From the NCBI GenBank assembly GCA_003971905.1, contig RSEE01000070.1, positions 250,501-314,500 on the forward strand: a stretch of 64,000 nucleotides of DNA, in the 5' to 3' direction. Shown piece after piece: positions 35,776-47,571 of this stretch. Every line of letters starts with the position of its first letter. Within the stretch, counting starts at the first letter, position 1. This DNA is from Moniliella sp. 'wahieum' (lineage: Eukaryota; Basidiomycota; Moniliellomycetes; Moniliellales; Moniliellaceae). The notes under the pieces were generated by a model. The model had not been told where the DNA came from. It made no database searches and saw nothing but the letters and a program-made list of their open reading frames with translations. The translations under genes were made by a program, and so were the position numbers.

Positions 35776-36005
35776 GCGAGGATCCAATGGAACAAGTTCA
35801 GATGGGCAGTGGGTACTGACTTGGTGATATATACTGGGAGGATGGGGGCACGTGATGAGAACACGTGATGGTGTGAGCGCGTTAGGTAAGCAGCAGGCGT
35901 GGGAAGAGACGGGCTGCGAGTGGGACAGGCGAGGACGAGGGCGTGCTCGTCGTGTGACCAGCGTGCTCCACGTCTGCTCGGCGCTGTGCTCGGCTTGTTG
36001 CTGCC

Positions 36006-39000
36006 ATGCCGCCGCCGCGCTCGTCCAGCGGCTCGGTCCACACGCCCGGACGCGTCCTGGACCACAGCACCTCCCCACCTCTCCGCGCTCTCCTTCCTCA
36101 GCTCCGAGCCCCACACGCGCACCAGCGCCTCCACCCGCCCCCGCGCCTCCACCCGCGCCTCCACCCGCCCCCGCCCTCCCACTCCCGCTCCCGCCCCGCC
36201 TCGCCCCTCCTCTCGCCCCCCACCGCCCCCACACCAGCACCGCAGCCGCTCCGTCTCGCCCCTCTTCCCCGCCCTCCCCCGAGCTCGGCCTCGGCCTCAC
36301 CCTCGGCCCCCCGCCCCGACGACTACTTCTCCTTCGTCTCCTCCCTCGCCCCGCCCCGCCCCATCCGCATCACCGCCCACTCCCTCGACAGCGCTCGCGA
36401 ACAGCTTGCGGCTGCCCACCGTACGTCCCCCCCCCGCCCCCTCCCGTGCGGATCGCGCTCATCTGACCTGTCTTCCCCACCTTGTGCAGAACCCGTCTCC
36501 CATCTCGTCCTTTCCCGCATTGACAGCCCCCACCTAGTCGATTTCTTGCAAGAACACCTGCCTACTCTTGCACGAGCCTCCTGTGCGTATCTTGCAGCCC
36601 TTTTCTGCTCTCCCGTTTTGCTTTTCTCTCCTTGCTGACCATCGTGGGCATGCGCGGGTTTTTGTTCAGTGTGCTCAAGATCGATAGATGCCACCTTACC
36701 AAACTGCTCTCTCCCTGGGGCTCTGCACGGTGCTGGAGGAACTCGACATTTCCCACAACCCGCTAGCCGAACTTCCTGCCTCGGTTGCCCACCTGCACCC
36801 TCCGCGTCCTTCTTGCCGACAACGCCGGGCTGGAGAGCCTGCCAAGCTGGTTGGGGGATCTGAGTCACCTCAAGGTCTTGTCGGCCAGCCAAAATGCACT
36901 GACGCATCTGCCGCCTACCCTGCATCAACTTGTCCACCTCGAGCGTCTCAACCTCGATCGCAACCCTTGGGCTCCCTCTTGGGCGTCTGTCGTGGCAGCC
37001 ATCGTGCATGGCCCCCTGGACCGGCCTGACTTACCTTCGGCCAGTCGGTCGTCTGTCGCGCTCGACAGCAGCTGCGGAGAGGATGAGGTTGACGTCGCCA
37101 CCAGCCCTCCGTCTGTTGCGCCCAGCAAGACGCCACCTCGGATCTTGTCGGCGATGCGGCCCAAACGGTCGCTGGGAGATCTCAAACAGGGAGCCAAGGC
37201 CCAACGAAGCTCCATCTCTCTCCATGGCCTGGGCGCACGACGAGCCTCCAGTTCCAAGGGCTTGAGCCGCCCTAACACGCCTGTACAGTCGGCATCCAAA
37301 GGCCGCCATTCGCTCGGCTTGTCCGACGAAAAGGACCGATCTAAATGGAGCTTTTCCCTGCGCAAGCCAAAGGGCCTCAAACTTGAGCCACCGCCGTTGC
37401 CCTTCCCCTTCCCCCGCAGTCTCTAATACCTTTTTGGGCACACCCAAGTCCGAGCGTTCATCGCATTTGGATCTTGCTGCCCTGCTCCTGCGCTTCGGTA
37501 TCGGCATCGGCATCGGCATCGGCTTCGTCTTCGGCCTTGGCTTCTACGTCAACCACTTGTCTTCCTTCAGGTGTGACCGCCACTACTTCTTCCGCTCCTC
37601 TCACTCCCCTCGATATCCGACGCTTTTCAGGCTTAACTTTTGGGAAGAGCTCTCCCATCAAACTTCAGGATCATCGGAACTGGAATCTCCCTTAACACTC
37701 CATTCTGTTCTCCCCGACCGAGCGTCGAGGAATCGTCCCCTGTCACCCACACCATACCACCGTCCCGAAAAAACCGTTGCGTCACTCACACTCAGTCATA
37801 CCTCGGATTATGATGATGATGTCTGGACTCATCGACAGATGGTTGAACACCGAGCCGACATAAACATCTCCTCTCTTACTTGCGTGATATGCACGACCTG
37901 CAGCTCGCTCAGCATGCTCACCAAGCCTCCACCCTCGCTGCCACCCACCCTCCTTCCACCTCCTTTCATACCCGTCCGATTTGCAGCGGTCCACAGGGCC
38001 GAGCCTGATGTGTTGTCCCCACCCTTGTTGGCTGACGAGAAGCGGCGCGACGATCCTCTGCTCCGAAGACGGATCATCGAGGAGATTATCACATCCGAAG
38101 AGTCGTACGTGCGCGGGATGCAAGAGTTTATGGATGTCTATGTCGCTGCGGCGCAACAGCCTGAACCTCCCTCGACCACTCCGACCATTCCGATGGCAGA
38201 GCAACATATCGTCTTTGGCAACTTGCCTGTTCTCTTCATTTCCACACCACAACATTTTTGCCTGCGCTGCAGGCTGCCAGCCAAGCTCTTGAGACGGACC
38301 CGACGGCTGTCGATGCTGCCGAACAGGTGGCCGAGGTCTTCCTTCATCATTCGGCCTTCTTCTCCATGTACACGACCTACATTAACAACTGCGACTTGGC
38401 CCAACACCTCGCGGCGCTATGGGATGCTCAGACGGTGCCTCCGGCCGTTGAGGCGCGGTTAGCAGCCCTGCTGCACGCACCGACCTCGACCACCACGCCT
38501 GCCTTGTCACCCGTCACAACACCTATCGAACTGGTTTCCTCCCTTTCGGCGCCGTCAGGGGACCTGTCTCGACCCGTTTCGCCTCTTACTCCATCCATGA
38601 CCTCGAGTCTCACCGCTTCCAGTTTAAACCCGCAAGCCTGGCACCCCTCCTGACACCAGGCAAGTCGTCTCGCGTGGTGGCTCTCGGCAAAGTGCACGTA
38701 AGGCTCGGCAAAAGTACTTGCGCAAATGTGCTGCCGACCCACGTAGGACGCACATGTCCATCGAGTCGTACTGATGCTCCGGTTCAACGCGTGCCGCGTT
38801 AAGACTACTATTGGAGGCTCTGGTGCGTGCCACGCCCGCCTGGGACCAGTTCTCGGTCGACGAGCATGGCCAGTACCGACCCATCGTCCCTGTGCCCCAT
38901 CCGGCATCAACGTCCACGCCCTTGGGCTCAGGACCGCTCCAGTCCAGTCCTCGCAGTACCCTCATCTCTTTCGGAACCATGGATTGCCACGGCAGCAGCG

Positions 39001-39889
39001 TTTGCCTCGGTGATGGATGCCGCCGAGGCAGGCCTGGACATGGACTGGAACTTGGACCTGGTCTACGATAGTCATCGTCGCACCTCGGTGCGTAAGCCCA
39101 ACGAGCGTACCAAGGCGGTAGCCGTCCAGCTGCCCGCTCAGCCGGCTGGATCGAGCATTGGTTCAAGTGCGTGAACTGGCGCATACCATCAACGAATCCA
39201 AGCGTTCCGCCGAGCAGACGCGACGCTTGACCGAATGGGCAGCTCGGATCGTAGGTAGCTTCCCCTCGCCGTTGGTCCAGCCGCACCGGCACCTGATCCG
39301 AGATGGTTGTGGTTCTGCGCAAGATGGTTCGGCTCGGGACGGAACCACATCCGACTCGCCCCTCTGTCCTGCTGCCCACGCTGGAACAGACAGTGGTCGA
39401 TCAACCGCTTGTGCTTCTCCTGTGCTCTGACTGGCTGTCTTTTCCAAGCTCGTCCTGACGGGGTGTCACTTCTGCGCGCAGCGGGGGGGGGAAGAAGCTG
39501 CGGCCCAAGCCGCTGCGACCGAAGCCGTGGCTGGTCTGCCCCCTGCCCAAGGACCCACCTCCACGTCGAAACTGCTTCTGCACATTACTTCCCCTCCTGA
39601 TCGGCAGGCCCGTGCTCCAAGCGACGCAGATGGTGTTGGAGTGTTTGCGTGTTGCGTGCCGATGGCTCTGCACTCCCCTTCCGCTTCCGCTTCCCATTCC
39701 GCTTCCATTCGCTGCTGCCGCCGACGCACCGGCACGTGTGCGTTTGGCCGCGTGGAACGCGTGGATAAGTTGATGGTACGCATCGTGCACCAGTCCAAGC
39801 TGTTTTTGCTTTCAGCCCAGTCGGCCGGGGACGCGGACGCTTGGGTCGCTGCGTTTCATCGTTGCGCACGAGTGATTCGTGATTCGTGA
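36006..39889 (+). CDS. LRR-DH-PH protein, putative RhoGEF; frame-broken
   Basis: Likely exchange factor for a Rho/Cdc42 GTPase. ATG 36006 opens a long Pro/Ser/Arg-rich region; a probable intron lies near 36421-36489. Leucine-rich repeats occupy about 36730-36970: LEELDISHNPLAELP, LRVLLADNAGLESLPSWLG, LKVLSASQNALTHLPPTL, LERLNLDRNPW. A Ser/Lys-rich linker follows. The DH domain starts near 38060 with RRRIIEEIITSEESYVRGMQ and continues with FLHHSAFFSMYTTYINNCD and RRTHMSIESY. The CR3-like motif is split over frames near 38775-38820, with LLLEAL at its end. INESKRSAEQTRRLTEW and LVQPHRHLIRDG (39180-39305) match the end of a DH domain. A PH domain is inferred from LFLLSAQSAGDADAWVAAFHRC at the C-terminus. 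Stop TGA at 39887-39889 lies inside a 7-mer repeat. At least eight frame changes. Confidence 0.75.
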
Positions 39890-39900
39890 TTCGTGATTCA
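39872..39900. repeat. GTGATTC 7-bp tandem repeat over the RhoGEF stop codon
   Basis: Four copies of GTGATTC; the last codons and stop of the RhoGEF reading frame lie within it. Confidence 0.9.
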
Positions 39901-39918
39901 TGGCTTGTCTTCCAGTCT

Positions 39919-39994
39919 GGAATCAGGAATCAAGAATCGGGAATCAGGAATCAAGAATCGGGAATCAGGAATCAAGAATCGGGATCAGGAATCG
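39919..39994. repeat. 21-bp tandem repeat built of three GGAATCA-like 7-mers
   Basis: Three and a half copies of a 21-bp unit; each unit is GGAATCA, GGAATCA, AGAATCG. Lies 20 bp after the preceding GTGATTC repeat. Confidence 0.9.
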
Positions 39995-42092
39995 TGGGGT
40001 TCCTTTTTTCTTTCGTCGGTCGTCCTTTGTCTTTTGTCGTTCGTCGGTCGTCATTCCTCATTCGTCATTCGTCTTTTTCTTCGTTTTCTGGCGCGTCTTT
40101 CGTCCGGTCTTTGCGAGCCTGGGGGTCCCTTTGCTGTATCTTCCTTGACTTGCTGCTTCGCCCTCTTCTTCGCGGCGTCTGACCGTGTCGGTGCATCCCC
40201 CCCCTCATTCTCTTTCTTCTTTCGCGCTTCGCGTTTCGTGTTTCGTTGTTTTTTGCGTTTCTTCTTCTTTTCTTGTCTTCCTGCCTTTCTTGGCCGTCTG
40301 CCTCTCATGCCCTGCTAGGTCCCCGCCGCATCATCCATTATCCGTCACTTGTTTATGAATATGACCCACCCTCCTTTGTGCGGTTCTCGACAAACCCGCT
40401 TCACACGACCTCTCTCCCCCCCCGCGGTACGTACAGGATGCGACGATGCGATGCACCTCTGCTGCTGCACCTTCGTTTCTGTGTTTGGGACTTCTTTCTG
40501 GGCTTCTTGGTTCTGCCTTCCCGCATTCTCTCCACCTGAGTTGTATGCGCCAAGTACTACGGACCAAACTCAGTGCCCTTAATACACTCCATGCCGTTCT
40601 GCTTCGACCTTCCCATCCCCTCGTTCCCTTTCATCCCCTTTTTCTTCTCTACTTGCACTGGTACGGAAGAAAATAAAAAAGAAACAGCTTTTCTGTCGTT
40701 TCGTTAGTTCTTGGAACACCATCTCATCTCCCTCCCGCTCCCGCTCCCCCGGCCCCATCTCTCGTTCCACCCCTTTCCCCTTCCGCGATCTTTCTCTTAC
40801 CCAGCGGCTGCCCTGGCGCTCTACTATCCCGTGCCCCACATGTTGCATTGCAGAACGCAAGCAGGCGGGGGCAGCTGGTGGGCCCCATATACGTCCGCCC
40901 ACCGTCGACCAATTCAACCCCATTGTGATTGGTCGGGTCTGCCAGTGGTCGTTGGTTTCCGCGGCTGATGTCCTGCCCCCTCTCCTTTTTTCTCAATGCT
41001 ACCTCATACCCTAGAATGCCTTCTTTTGTTTCTCTTGCTTGGTTTCTTGCTTTCCTTGCTTGGGTTCCGTGTTTCTTAGGTCCTGGCCAGTGACTGGTTC
41101 GCGTCCCCCGACCACCTCTCTCCTTTCTGCAGCACTACTAGTGATAGACAGAAGTTCTTTTTCCTCTCTTCTCGTTGTGGCGTTCGGGGTCGAGTTCGGG
41201 TTCTACTTCGAGTTAAGAGGAGGGGCCGGGTTGTGTAGTTGGACTCAGGTGCTTGTTTGACGCTCGAACGTTGGAACCCCCCAGCCTCTATCCCATCCCA
41301 TATCCCATCCCATCCCATCCCATCCCATCCCATCCCATCCCATCCCTTTCCATTCCATCCCACCCCATGTCTCCCCCGCAACCACCGCCTGTTTCCCGGA
41401 TCTCATCTCTTTCGTTTCTTTTCCTCCTGTCTCGATTTCGACACTGTGGGGTGTGGGCACTGTATAATGCAGCATCATGGTTATCGATTATCCATCATCT
41501 TTGGCACCTTGTACCTTGTATCAAGCCTCAATCTTCAATCCTCCCTCGCCGCCTACTCCTTACCTCTATACCGTGGTGTGCACGACTGGGTTAATGGATT
41601 GGATTGATTGGGCAGGACGATGGCCCTTGGGCGAGGGGAAGTAGGAGGACGTCAGGCATACAAAGACAAGAGGCGCGTGCAACCAGATCAGATCTCAGAG
41701 CGGCTGACACGGCTACAGCACCCAAACTTGCCGCCATTTGCAAGCGTGCGGGGCCGCTGGGGGCCTGTCGGGCAGGTCGGTTTGGAGTTCGGATGGGAGC
41801 GGCGGGAAGCTGCAGCGGAAGCTGGAAGCTCCAGTTGGACCCCGAAGCCTCTGTCTCACACAGCGCCACACTGCCTCTGCGCTGCCTAGGCGGGCTGTCA
41901 GGTTCCGGGTCAGCCCGATCATCGATCGGTAATCACCGATGGGTCGCTTCCCTCGCCTTTTTTTGCCAAGGTCTGGCTTTCCGCTTGCCACTTCTTCCCG
42001 ACGCGTGTTTGCTGTTGGGAATAAATGGGACAGCACTATTCAGTGTAAAGTGCATCCCACCACCACACCCACCCACCTCCTCTTTCGTCACC
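39995..42092. other. intergenic, 2.1 kb
   Basis: Pyrimidine-rich with TTCGTC/GTCGTT degenerate repeats (40.0-40.3 kb) and a TCCCA satellite (annotated). No gene recognised. It ends with the RCF2-like promoter. Confidence 0.5.
41290..41352. repeat. TCCCA pentamer satellite
   Basis: About eleven copies of CATCC/TCCCA. A shorter copy of the same repeat sits about 20 bp upstream of the calmodulin ATG (57911-57938). Confidence 0.9.
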
Positions 42093-42887
42093 ATGTCCTC
42101 CACCCTCGACAACGCTGCGTACGGAGACAGCTCCTTCCGCAATGCGCAGTACGAGTACACCATCAAGTGGGGTGTCGCCGGCTTCGTAGGAGGCGGTGCT
42201 GGTATTGGCTACCCGCTCCTCTACCTCGCCTCGCGCAAGTGGCCCGCCGTCGCCCGCGCCCACCCGAGCGTCCGCTTCTCCTTTGTTCTCTCTAAGCGCC
42301 TGCGCCATGGGTACCATTGCCGCTGACAAGGCGGGCTTGCGCTTTGATCGCATCCACCGCAACGACACCGGTGCCGCCATGCTCGCTCGTTCCCAGACCA
42401 AGGAAGAACAGATTTGGAGCTCGCTCACCCCGGGACACAAGGCATTGACGCTCGCCAAGGACAATAAGATTGCCGTCGTATTCGGAGGGTACGTATTCTT
42501 GCCCCAATGGGTTGATCTAGAGCTTCTGCTGTTTCTCCTCCCCCCGTTGCGGTGACTAGTGAACTGACTATCTGTCCCCGTCATCCGTATCCCCCTCTTC
42601 CTCCCTTGCAGATGGCTCTCTTCCATTTCTCTTGTCGCTCTCTACCTCCAATCCACCCCTATGACTGGCCCGCAAAAGCTGGTCAGGCACGTGTCTGGGC
42701 TCAGGGCGTGACGGTAGGTGCGATCTTGGGTATGGCCGCTCTGGCGCAAGTCAAGACCCCCGGCGACGAAATCGAACAACTGCGCGAATCCAACCAACAG
42801 CACTCTTGGATCCAGTCGCTGGAGTACGAGCAGCCCGACCTCAAAGTCGCTCTGGAGCAAGTCAAGAACCAAAACAAGCAGGCTTAA
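42093..42887 (+). CDS. HIG1-domain mitochondrial protein, Rcf2-like; frame-broken
   Basis: Rcf2 proteins sit in the inner mitochondrial membrane and support cytochrome c oxidase/supercomplex assembly. ATG 42093 gives a short hydrophilic N-terminus. Two hydrophobic segments follow (IKWGVAGFVGGGAGIGYPLL; and, after a frame change near 42295, SACAMGTIAADKAGLRF). An intron at 42489-42611 (GTACGT..TTGCAG) joins VVFGG|WLSSISLVALYLQ. The HIG1 core then reads GPQKLV, RARVWAQGVTVGAILGMAAL, with one more frame change between the two pieces, giving the Q..R.R...Q pattern of HIG1 proteins. The C-terminal tail is acidic/Gln-rich and ends NQNKQA, TAA 42887. The N-terminal membrane pair plus C-terminal HIG1 domain resembles Rcf2/Aim38 rather than the shorter Rcf1. 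Confidence 0.75.
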
Positions 42888-43507
42888 TAGCTGTCCCCAC
42901 CCGTATTAACCGCGTTTAATTAAGTTCGCACAGCCCGCAACTGCGTGCCTTGGAACCAAAAAAGCTTCACCCACATACCCTCGAACATCCTTCTTTTGCT
43001 GGATGCATTCTTCAAGCTTCAGTTGCATGGTATATTTTGTGCCCACAAGTATATCTTCTTGCTGGCTCCTCTTGCTCCCCTTATTTGCTCCTCTTTATGT
43101 GCTGCGCCCTATGATGGCAGGCGAGTCTGGGGACCAGAGTTGTACCCACTGTGTGGCAGACCTTTGGCACAGGTCTTTGGGAATCCATCTCGCTGGCCCA
43201 GAGGGGTCCCATTGACCCCCTCTCTACCTAATCCATCACCGCAACCTACCAAAACCCACCACAACGTCTCACAGCCGACCCCAACTCTAGTTATCCCCCA
43301 CCCCCCGCCCAGCTCACATTCGATCAAGCACTTTTTTGTTTTGTACTTGATGCCCCCTTGTTACACCACTTGGAATCGAATATATGGATGGTACTGTGTA
43401 CGGTACCGCCGATCCAGCGATCAGCACATCTGGCTGCCTTGGGCCGTGGTGACCGGTGAACGGCTGAACAGCAACGAAGCAGATTAGATTGTTATATTTG
43501 CCAAGTG

Positions 43508-43590
43508 TGTCTTTTCTCTGACGGATCTTCAAGCTTCAACATGACCCGCGAGAGCTTGACCGCAACTGTCTTGTCGAAATCGGGTAAAAT
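43508..43590 (+). repeat. upstream copy of a diverged direct repeat flanking the nitrilase gene
   Basis: Matches 46037-46130 in order: CTCTGACGG.TCTTCAAGCTT, CAACATG.CCC, CCGCAAC.GTC, GGGTAAAAT. The downstream copy has an extra few bases before CAACATG. Confidence 0.65.
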
Positions 43591-44382
43591 AAGGAGATTC
43601 ATCAGCGAATCTCACGAAGAGGTGTTAATAACCGTCTTAATTATCAAACGGCCGCATTCTGTGGCATCTACCTATACGGACCGTTGATGGGCATAGCCCT
43701 TAGTCCTTGCAACTGCTTACTCCCCAGCCTCATTTGGCCTATGCTGGTGTGTCTTGAAGAAAGAGTGGTGGTTCTTTCACCTTGAATGTGTCAGCGGGGC
43801 AACCCAATGGAGTTATGCAGGTACTATAAAAAGTTTTAACAGGGCCTAAATCCGGGCCCATGGAGTTAGTCCTCAACTAAGTCTTTCAAAAGCTATCGTA
43901 CTATAGTATGATTGCCTATATCCGCCACATCCAGAATTCTTACAGCGGACGACGGTGTATGTGCACCGCCTGGATTCAGATGACACTAGTGAGCGGCAAG
44001 AATGGCTCTGGGATTCTTTAGAGAAATGGCATTGACACAGCTCTGCTGACATTTGACAAGCTTTGGAGCAATGGAGATAGGCCACAAGCTGCAAACTCCG
44101 GAGGGTCAAGCCAAGGAAAGCCCTTCAAGTTGGGTTCCAGAACGACATCACGTCGCCAGCTTCTCAATCCTCCTCAACTTCCTTTTGGGTGGAGATATAG
44201 GCTCATACGCTGATGTCGTCAAATGGGAGATGCAATCTCCACGGAGACAGTAGCATACTAGGCTACACCATGCTGATATGCCCGACGGCCTCCACAAGCT
44301 TGCATCAGTTCTCCTCTCTGTGTAGGGGGTCACTCAGGAAGCAACCATCCTTGAAAGTGTGCTGCATCCCCCCCAATGTTGT

Positions 44383-44390
44383 TATAAAAG
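44383..44390 (+). promoter_or_regulatory. TATA box of the nitrilase gene
   Basis: TATAAAAG about 94 bp upstream of ATG 44484. Confidence 0.6.
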
Positions 44391-44483
44391 CGCATCTCTC
44401 TGTCGGATCTCCACTCTTGCCCCTCCACCACACTATCCGCTCATCCTCAGTCTTCTCTCACAACATATCCCGCCGAATTCAAC

Positions 44484-45599
44484 ATGTCTGCCAACCTCAA
44501 CCCTCAAATCATTCGCGTTGCAGTTACCCAGGCCGAGCCCGCTTGGTTCAACCTGGAGCAGGCGGTTACCAAGACGATCAAGCTGATTAACGAGGCCGCT
44601 GACAATGGCGCCAAGCTTGTCACGTTTCCCGAGGTCTGGATCCCTGGCTACTGCAACTGGCGCTGGTACGTATCTTCTCCTGTGCAATATCCTGGCGTAT
44701 ACACCGTGACCCCCTGCCATAAGCAGCCCTTGTATACTTGCTTGACAAGGAGTGTTGACCTGTCTTGATTCTCACCAGGATGCGCGGGCTTGACCCCGAG
44801 ACCAGTCTTGATTATGTTAAGAACTCTCTGCCGATCAATTCGCCCGAGATGGACTCGATCAGGGCTGCCGCTGCCGAGCGCAACATAGCGGTCCTGCTCG
44901 GCTTCAGCGAGCGTGAAGGTGGTAGCGTGTACCTCGCACAGGCCATCATTGGCGCTGACGGAAAGATCCTTTTGACGCGGCGCAAGTACAAGGCCACCTA
45001 CGTGGAACGCACCGTGTATGGTGATGCCGACTCGACGGCCCTGAACACCGTGGCCGAAGTACCGGGAATTGGGCGTGTCGGTGGACTCAACTGCTGGGAA
45101 ACCATCCAGCCGCTGCTCAAATACTGGACCGCCACCCAGGGCGTACAGATCGTCGTAGCGAGCTGGCCCAGCGGCGCTGAGACCGACCCGCACTGGGGCA
45201 TGGCTTCCGAGGGTTCCAGGCGGCCACTCGCGTTACCGCTCTCAGGTGCCTTCGGGTTGTGCTGCACTGCCGTCCTCAGCGAGGCAGGTATCAAGGCGCA
45301 CAAGACCGAGGGACACATCATGTACGGCAAGCCTGGTGGCGGTGCAGTGCCATTTACGGCCCTGACGGCCGTCTTCTTCGAAGCCGCTCTCGCCCACCGA
45401 GGAGGGCATCGTTTACGGCGACCTCAACTTGGACGACTGTGTTTCGGCCAAAGTGTACGACGACGTGGTCGGACACTATTCTCGCTCCGATTGCTTTGGC
45501 TCGGCGTCGACAAGACCCATCGTACTCCTCTTGGCCCGCAGTGAGGGCATCGCAGAACTCTGGTTGGGGCATGCCCTGAATGCCAGCTTACAGGTATAA
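44484..45599 (+). CDS. nitrilase / cyanide hydratase family enzyme; frame-broken near the 3' end
   Basis: Carbon-nitrogen hydrolase of the aliphatic nitrilase branch, converting nitriles to acids (or cyanide to formamide); the substrate cannot be read from sequence. Exon 1 44484-44665, intron 44666-44778 (GTACGT..ACCAG), then one frame to about 45190. The catalytic triad is visible: Glu in [12 protein letters not shown], Lys in [12 protein letters not shown], Cys in GGLNCWET (Cys codon 45092-45094). Two or more frame changes follow (about 45215 and 45400), leading to [20 protein letters not shown] and [11 protein letters not shown], the usual C-terminal blocks. Stop TAA at 45597-45599. Length about 335 residues, normal. 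It lies alone in a gene-poor, AT-richer stretch flanked by a diverged direct repeat. Recent transfer is possible but not shown; it does have its own spliceosomal intron. Confidence 0.9.
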
Positions 45600-47571
45600 A
45601 GTACGAAAAGCTGACCCAAAAGGGGGTCCCATGACTATGAGCGAAGATTCTGCGTACAACCACCACAATTCACTACTTTTCATCCACAGGACAACCACAA
45701 AAATACCTGTCACATATAGTAGCTATAGGATAGTCGATAAAATCAGTCATGGGTCTCTGGTCTCAGGTTACCTCATATCTGCGTATAGCGACTGCAGGAT
45801 CGTAGTGAGGCTCAGCTGGATGAGCTGTGTATTCGTCACGTCTCGAGCCGCCCCAGTTCTCATCAGCCAGACGGGGACACGACGATTCGCCGACTACCGT
45901 GCTGGGCTTGGACAGAAATACGCCGATAAAGCGTCAGGATTCAGGCCTAGGCCGACACTATGCATGCGATCATGATGAACGGCTGAGATGTACAGCAAAA
46001 CGATATACATTGGTGGCTTTTCCCCCCCGAAGAAGGGGTGTTCTCTCTCTGACGGGTCTTCAAGCTTCTCCACATTCAACATGGCCCAAGTCCTCGTCCG
46101 CAACCGTCAAAACAGGGTAAAATGATAAGGGTGTGGACGATTGAAAAGAGGGGTATTTTTGTCCCTCACCAAATGTTGGCGTCTCAGTACTCTGATCCCA
46201 GTCCTATATAATGTCCTTTCGGTTGACAACGGTAGCGACTTGTAGAAGGCTCTGACCTATTATAGGAAACACACCTAGTCTCCAAAGCACAGACCGATCA
46301 GCGAGGGAATCAAGGAACGAGGTGAGAGAGGGGTAAAGGAAAAGGGGAAAGAGAGGTGGTGGTGAACAAGAAGAGGACGGAATATTAATATAGAAACAAC
46401 AACGGCTTCCCTCCTATATGGACTAAGAGAGGGCAGCCCAGTGCGGATTCGATGATCGGCTTTTTTCTGTTCACTTCATCGCTTCATCCAACACACATAC
46501 CTCGGTGGTGCCATTCAAAGTACGAAAAGACGACGAATTCCCATTCAGACCCCTCAAGCCTCACGATACCTATAACTAGATAACTCCTCAGACCTCTGAG
46601 AGACCTCAGTCAGAAACACCTCAGATACAACCTGTCTCACTCCAGAGACCAACAAGAGGCCCGAGCGGCTTACAACCTTCAACATGAAGCTTCCCTGCAA
46701 TCAGGCTCCAACAACGATTACATGATTACAGACAAACTGGATCATGAACCACTGCATCATGCAAATCAAATCAGGGCCACACAGGTCATACATTTTCACG
46801 AGTCCAGGCATGACCTGGCACCTCTACCCCGCTGCCCCCTCACCTCCATCACCAACTTCATAACCACCCAACATGGCTTAGCTTTAGCTCTAGTGCCAGG
46901 CAAGTAGATCCCCCCCCCCCAAAGCGAACCCAACGAAGAGAGAAGACAGAAGGAAATAAGGGCGAAGGAAGGAGAACAAAAACTCCTCATCAAGTTCCCA
47001 CCTCCCTCTCCCTCAAAACAAGACCAAAAGACACGAACAGGTGCGAGTGGCAACCGAAGCAACCGAAGCAACCCAAGCTCCGCCTTTGCAACGTCACTCA
47101 TGAAGTCCCGTTCGGGCGGCTCCCTTCACCATAACGCGTCAAGCCGTAACGGATCACCAGGAAACTCCCCTCCTCCCTGGGGATCCAGTGCATCCCCGAA
47201 ACGGCATCCAGAAGAACCAAGACGGGCCCCTAAGCCAAGGAACACCCCCTCCTTGGCGTTGGGGATGAGAACATGAGAAAAAAGAGAAACAAGGGAAGAG
47301 AAAAAGGAGGATGAATGAAAAGGGTGAGATAAAGGAAGAGCATCAAATGGGAAGGAGATGAGGGCGGACGAAGGCAAAGATAGGGCCCGTGTAGCTCAGG
47401 TGTGGCGTGGTAGCGGGATTGAAGATGAAAGGTAAGAGTGGAGTGGGGTAGGGTGGGGTGGAGAGAAGTGGGCAGAATGCGAAAATGCAAAGGGGTCGGG
47501 GATACGGGGTGGGATACGCGGTACGAGACGAGGTCACAAAGGGGGACAACAGGACAACCAGTACCCGGGTG
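45600..47571. other. intergenic, 2 kb, AT-richer
   Basis: Between nitrilase and the minus-strand importin gene. Holds the downstream copy of the flanking repeat, a TATATAA at about 46205, and A/G-rich low-complexity DNA from 46.9 to 47.5 kb. No gene recognised. Confidence 0.5.
46037..46130 (+). repeat. downstream copy of the diverged direct repeat flanking the nitrilase gene
   Basis: See 43508-43590. Same orientation, about 2.5 kb apart. An ATG at the same place in both copies opens different, short frames. Confidence 0.65.

Larger units (their letters stand above)
42888..44483. other. intergenic, 1.6 kb, AT-richer
   Basis: Upstream of the nitrilase gene; composition is visibly more AT-rich after 43.5 kb. 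It contains a partial duplicate of sequence found downstream of the nitrilase (annotated separately). No other gene recognised. Confidence 0.5.

Noticed and set aside
34993-36300. 435-codon minus-strand open frame
   Set aside because: Overlaps the OGT catalytic end and the RhoGEF start on the other strand; Arg/Pro/Ala-rich shadow without conserved blocks.
43505-43687. 60-codon open frame starting inside the upstream nitrilase-flanking repeat
   Set aside because: The downstream copy of the repeat does not preserve the frame, so it is not supported as a gene.
46905-47571. tRNA-like GTGTAGCTCAGG near 47387
   Set aside because: No pairing acceptor or T arm could be found around it.
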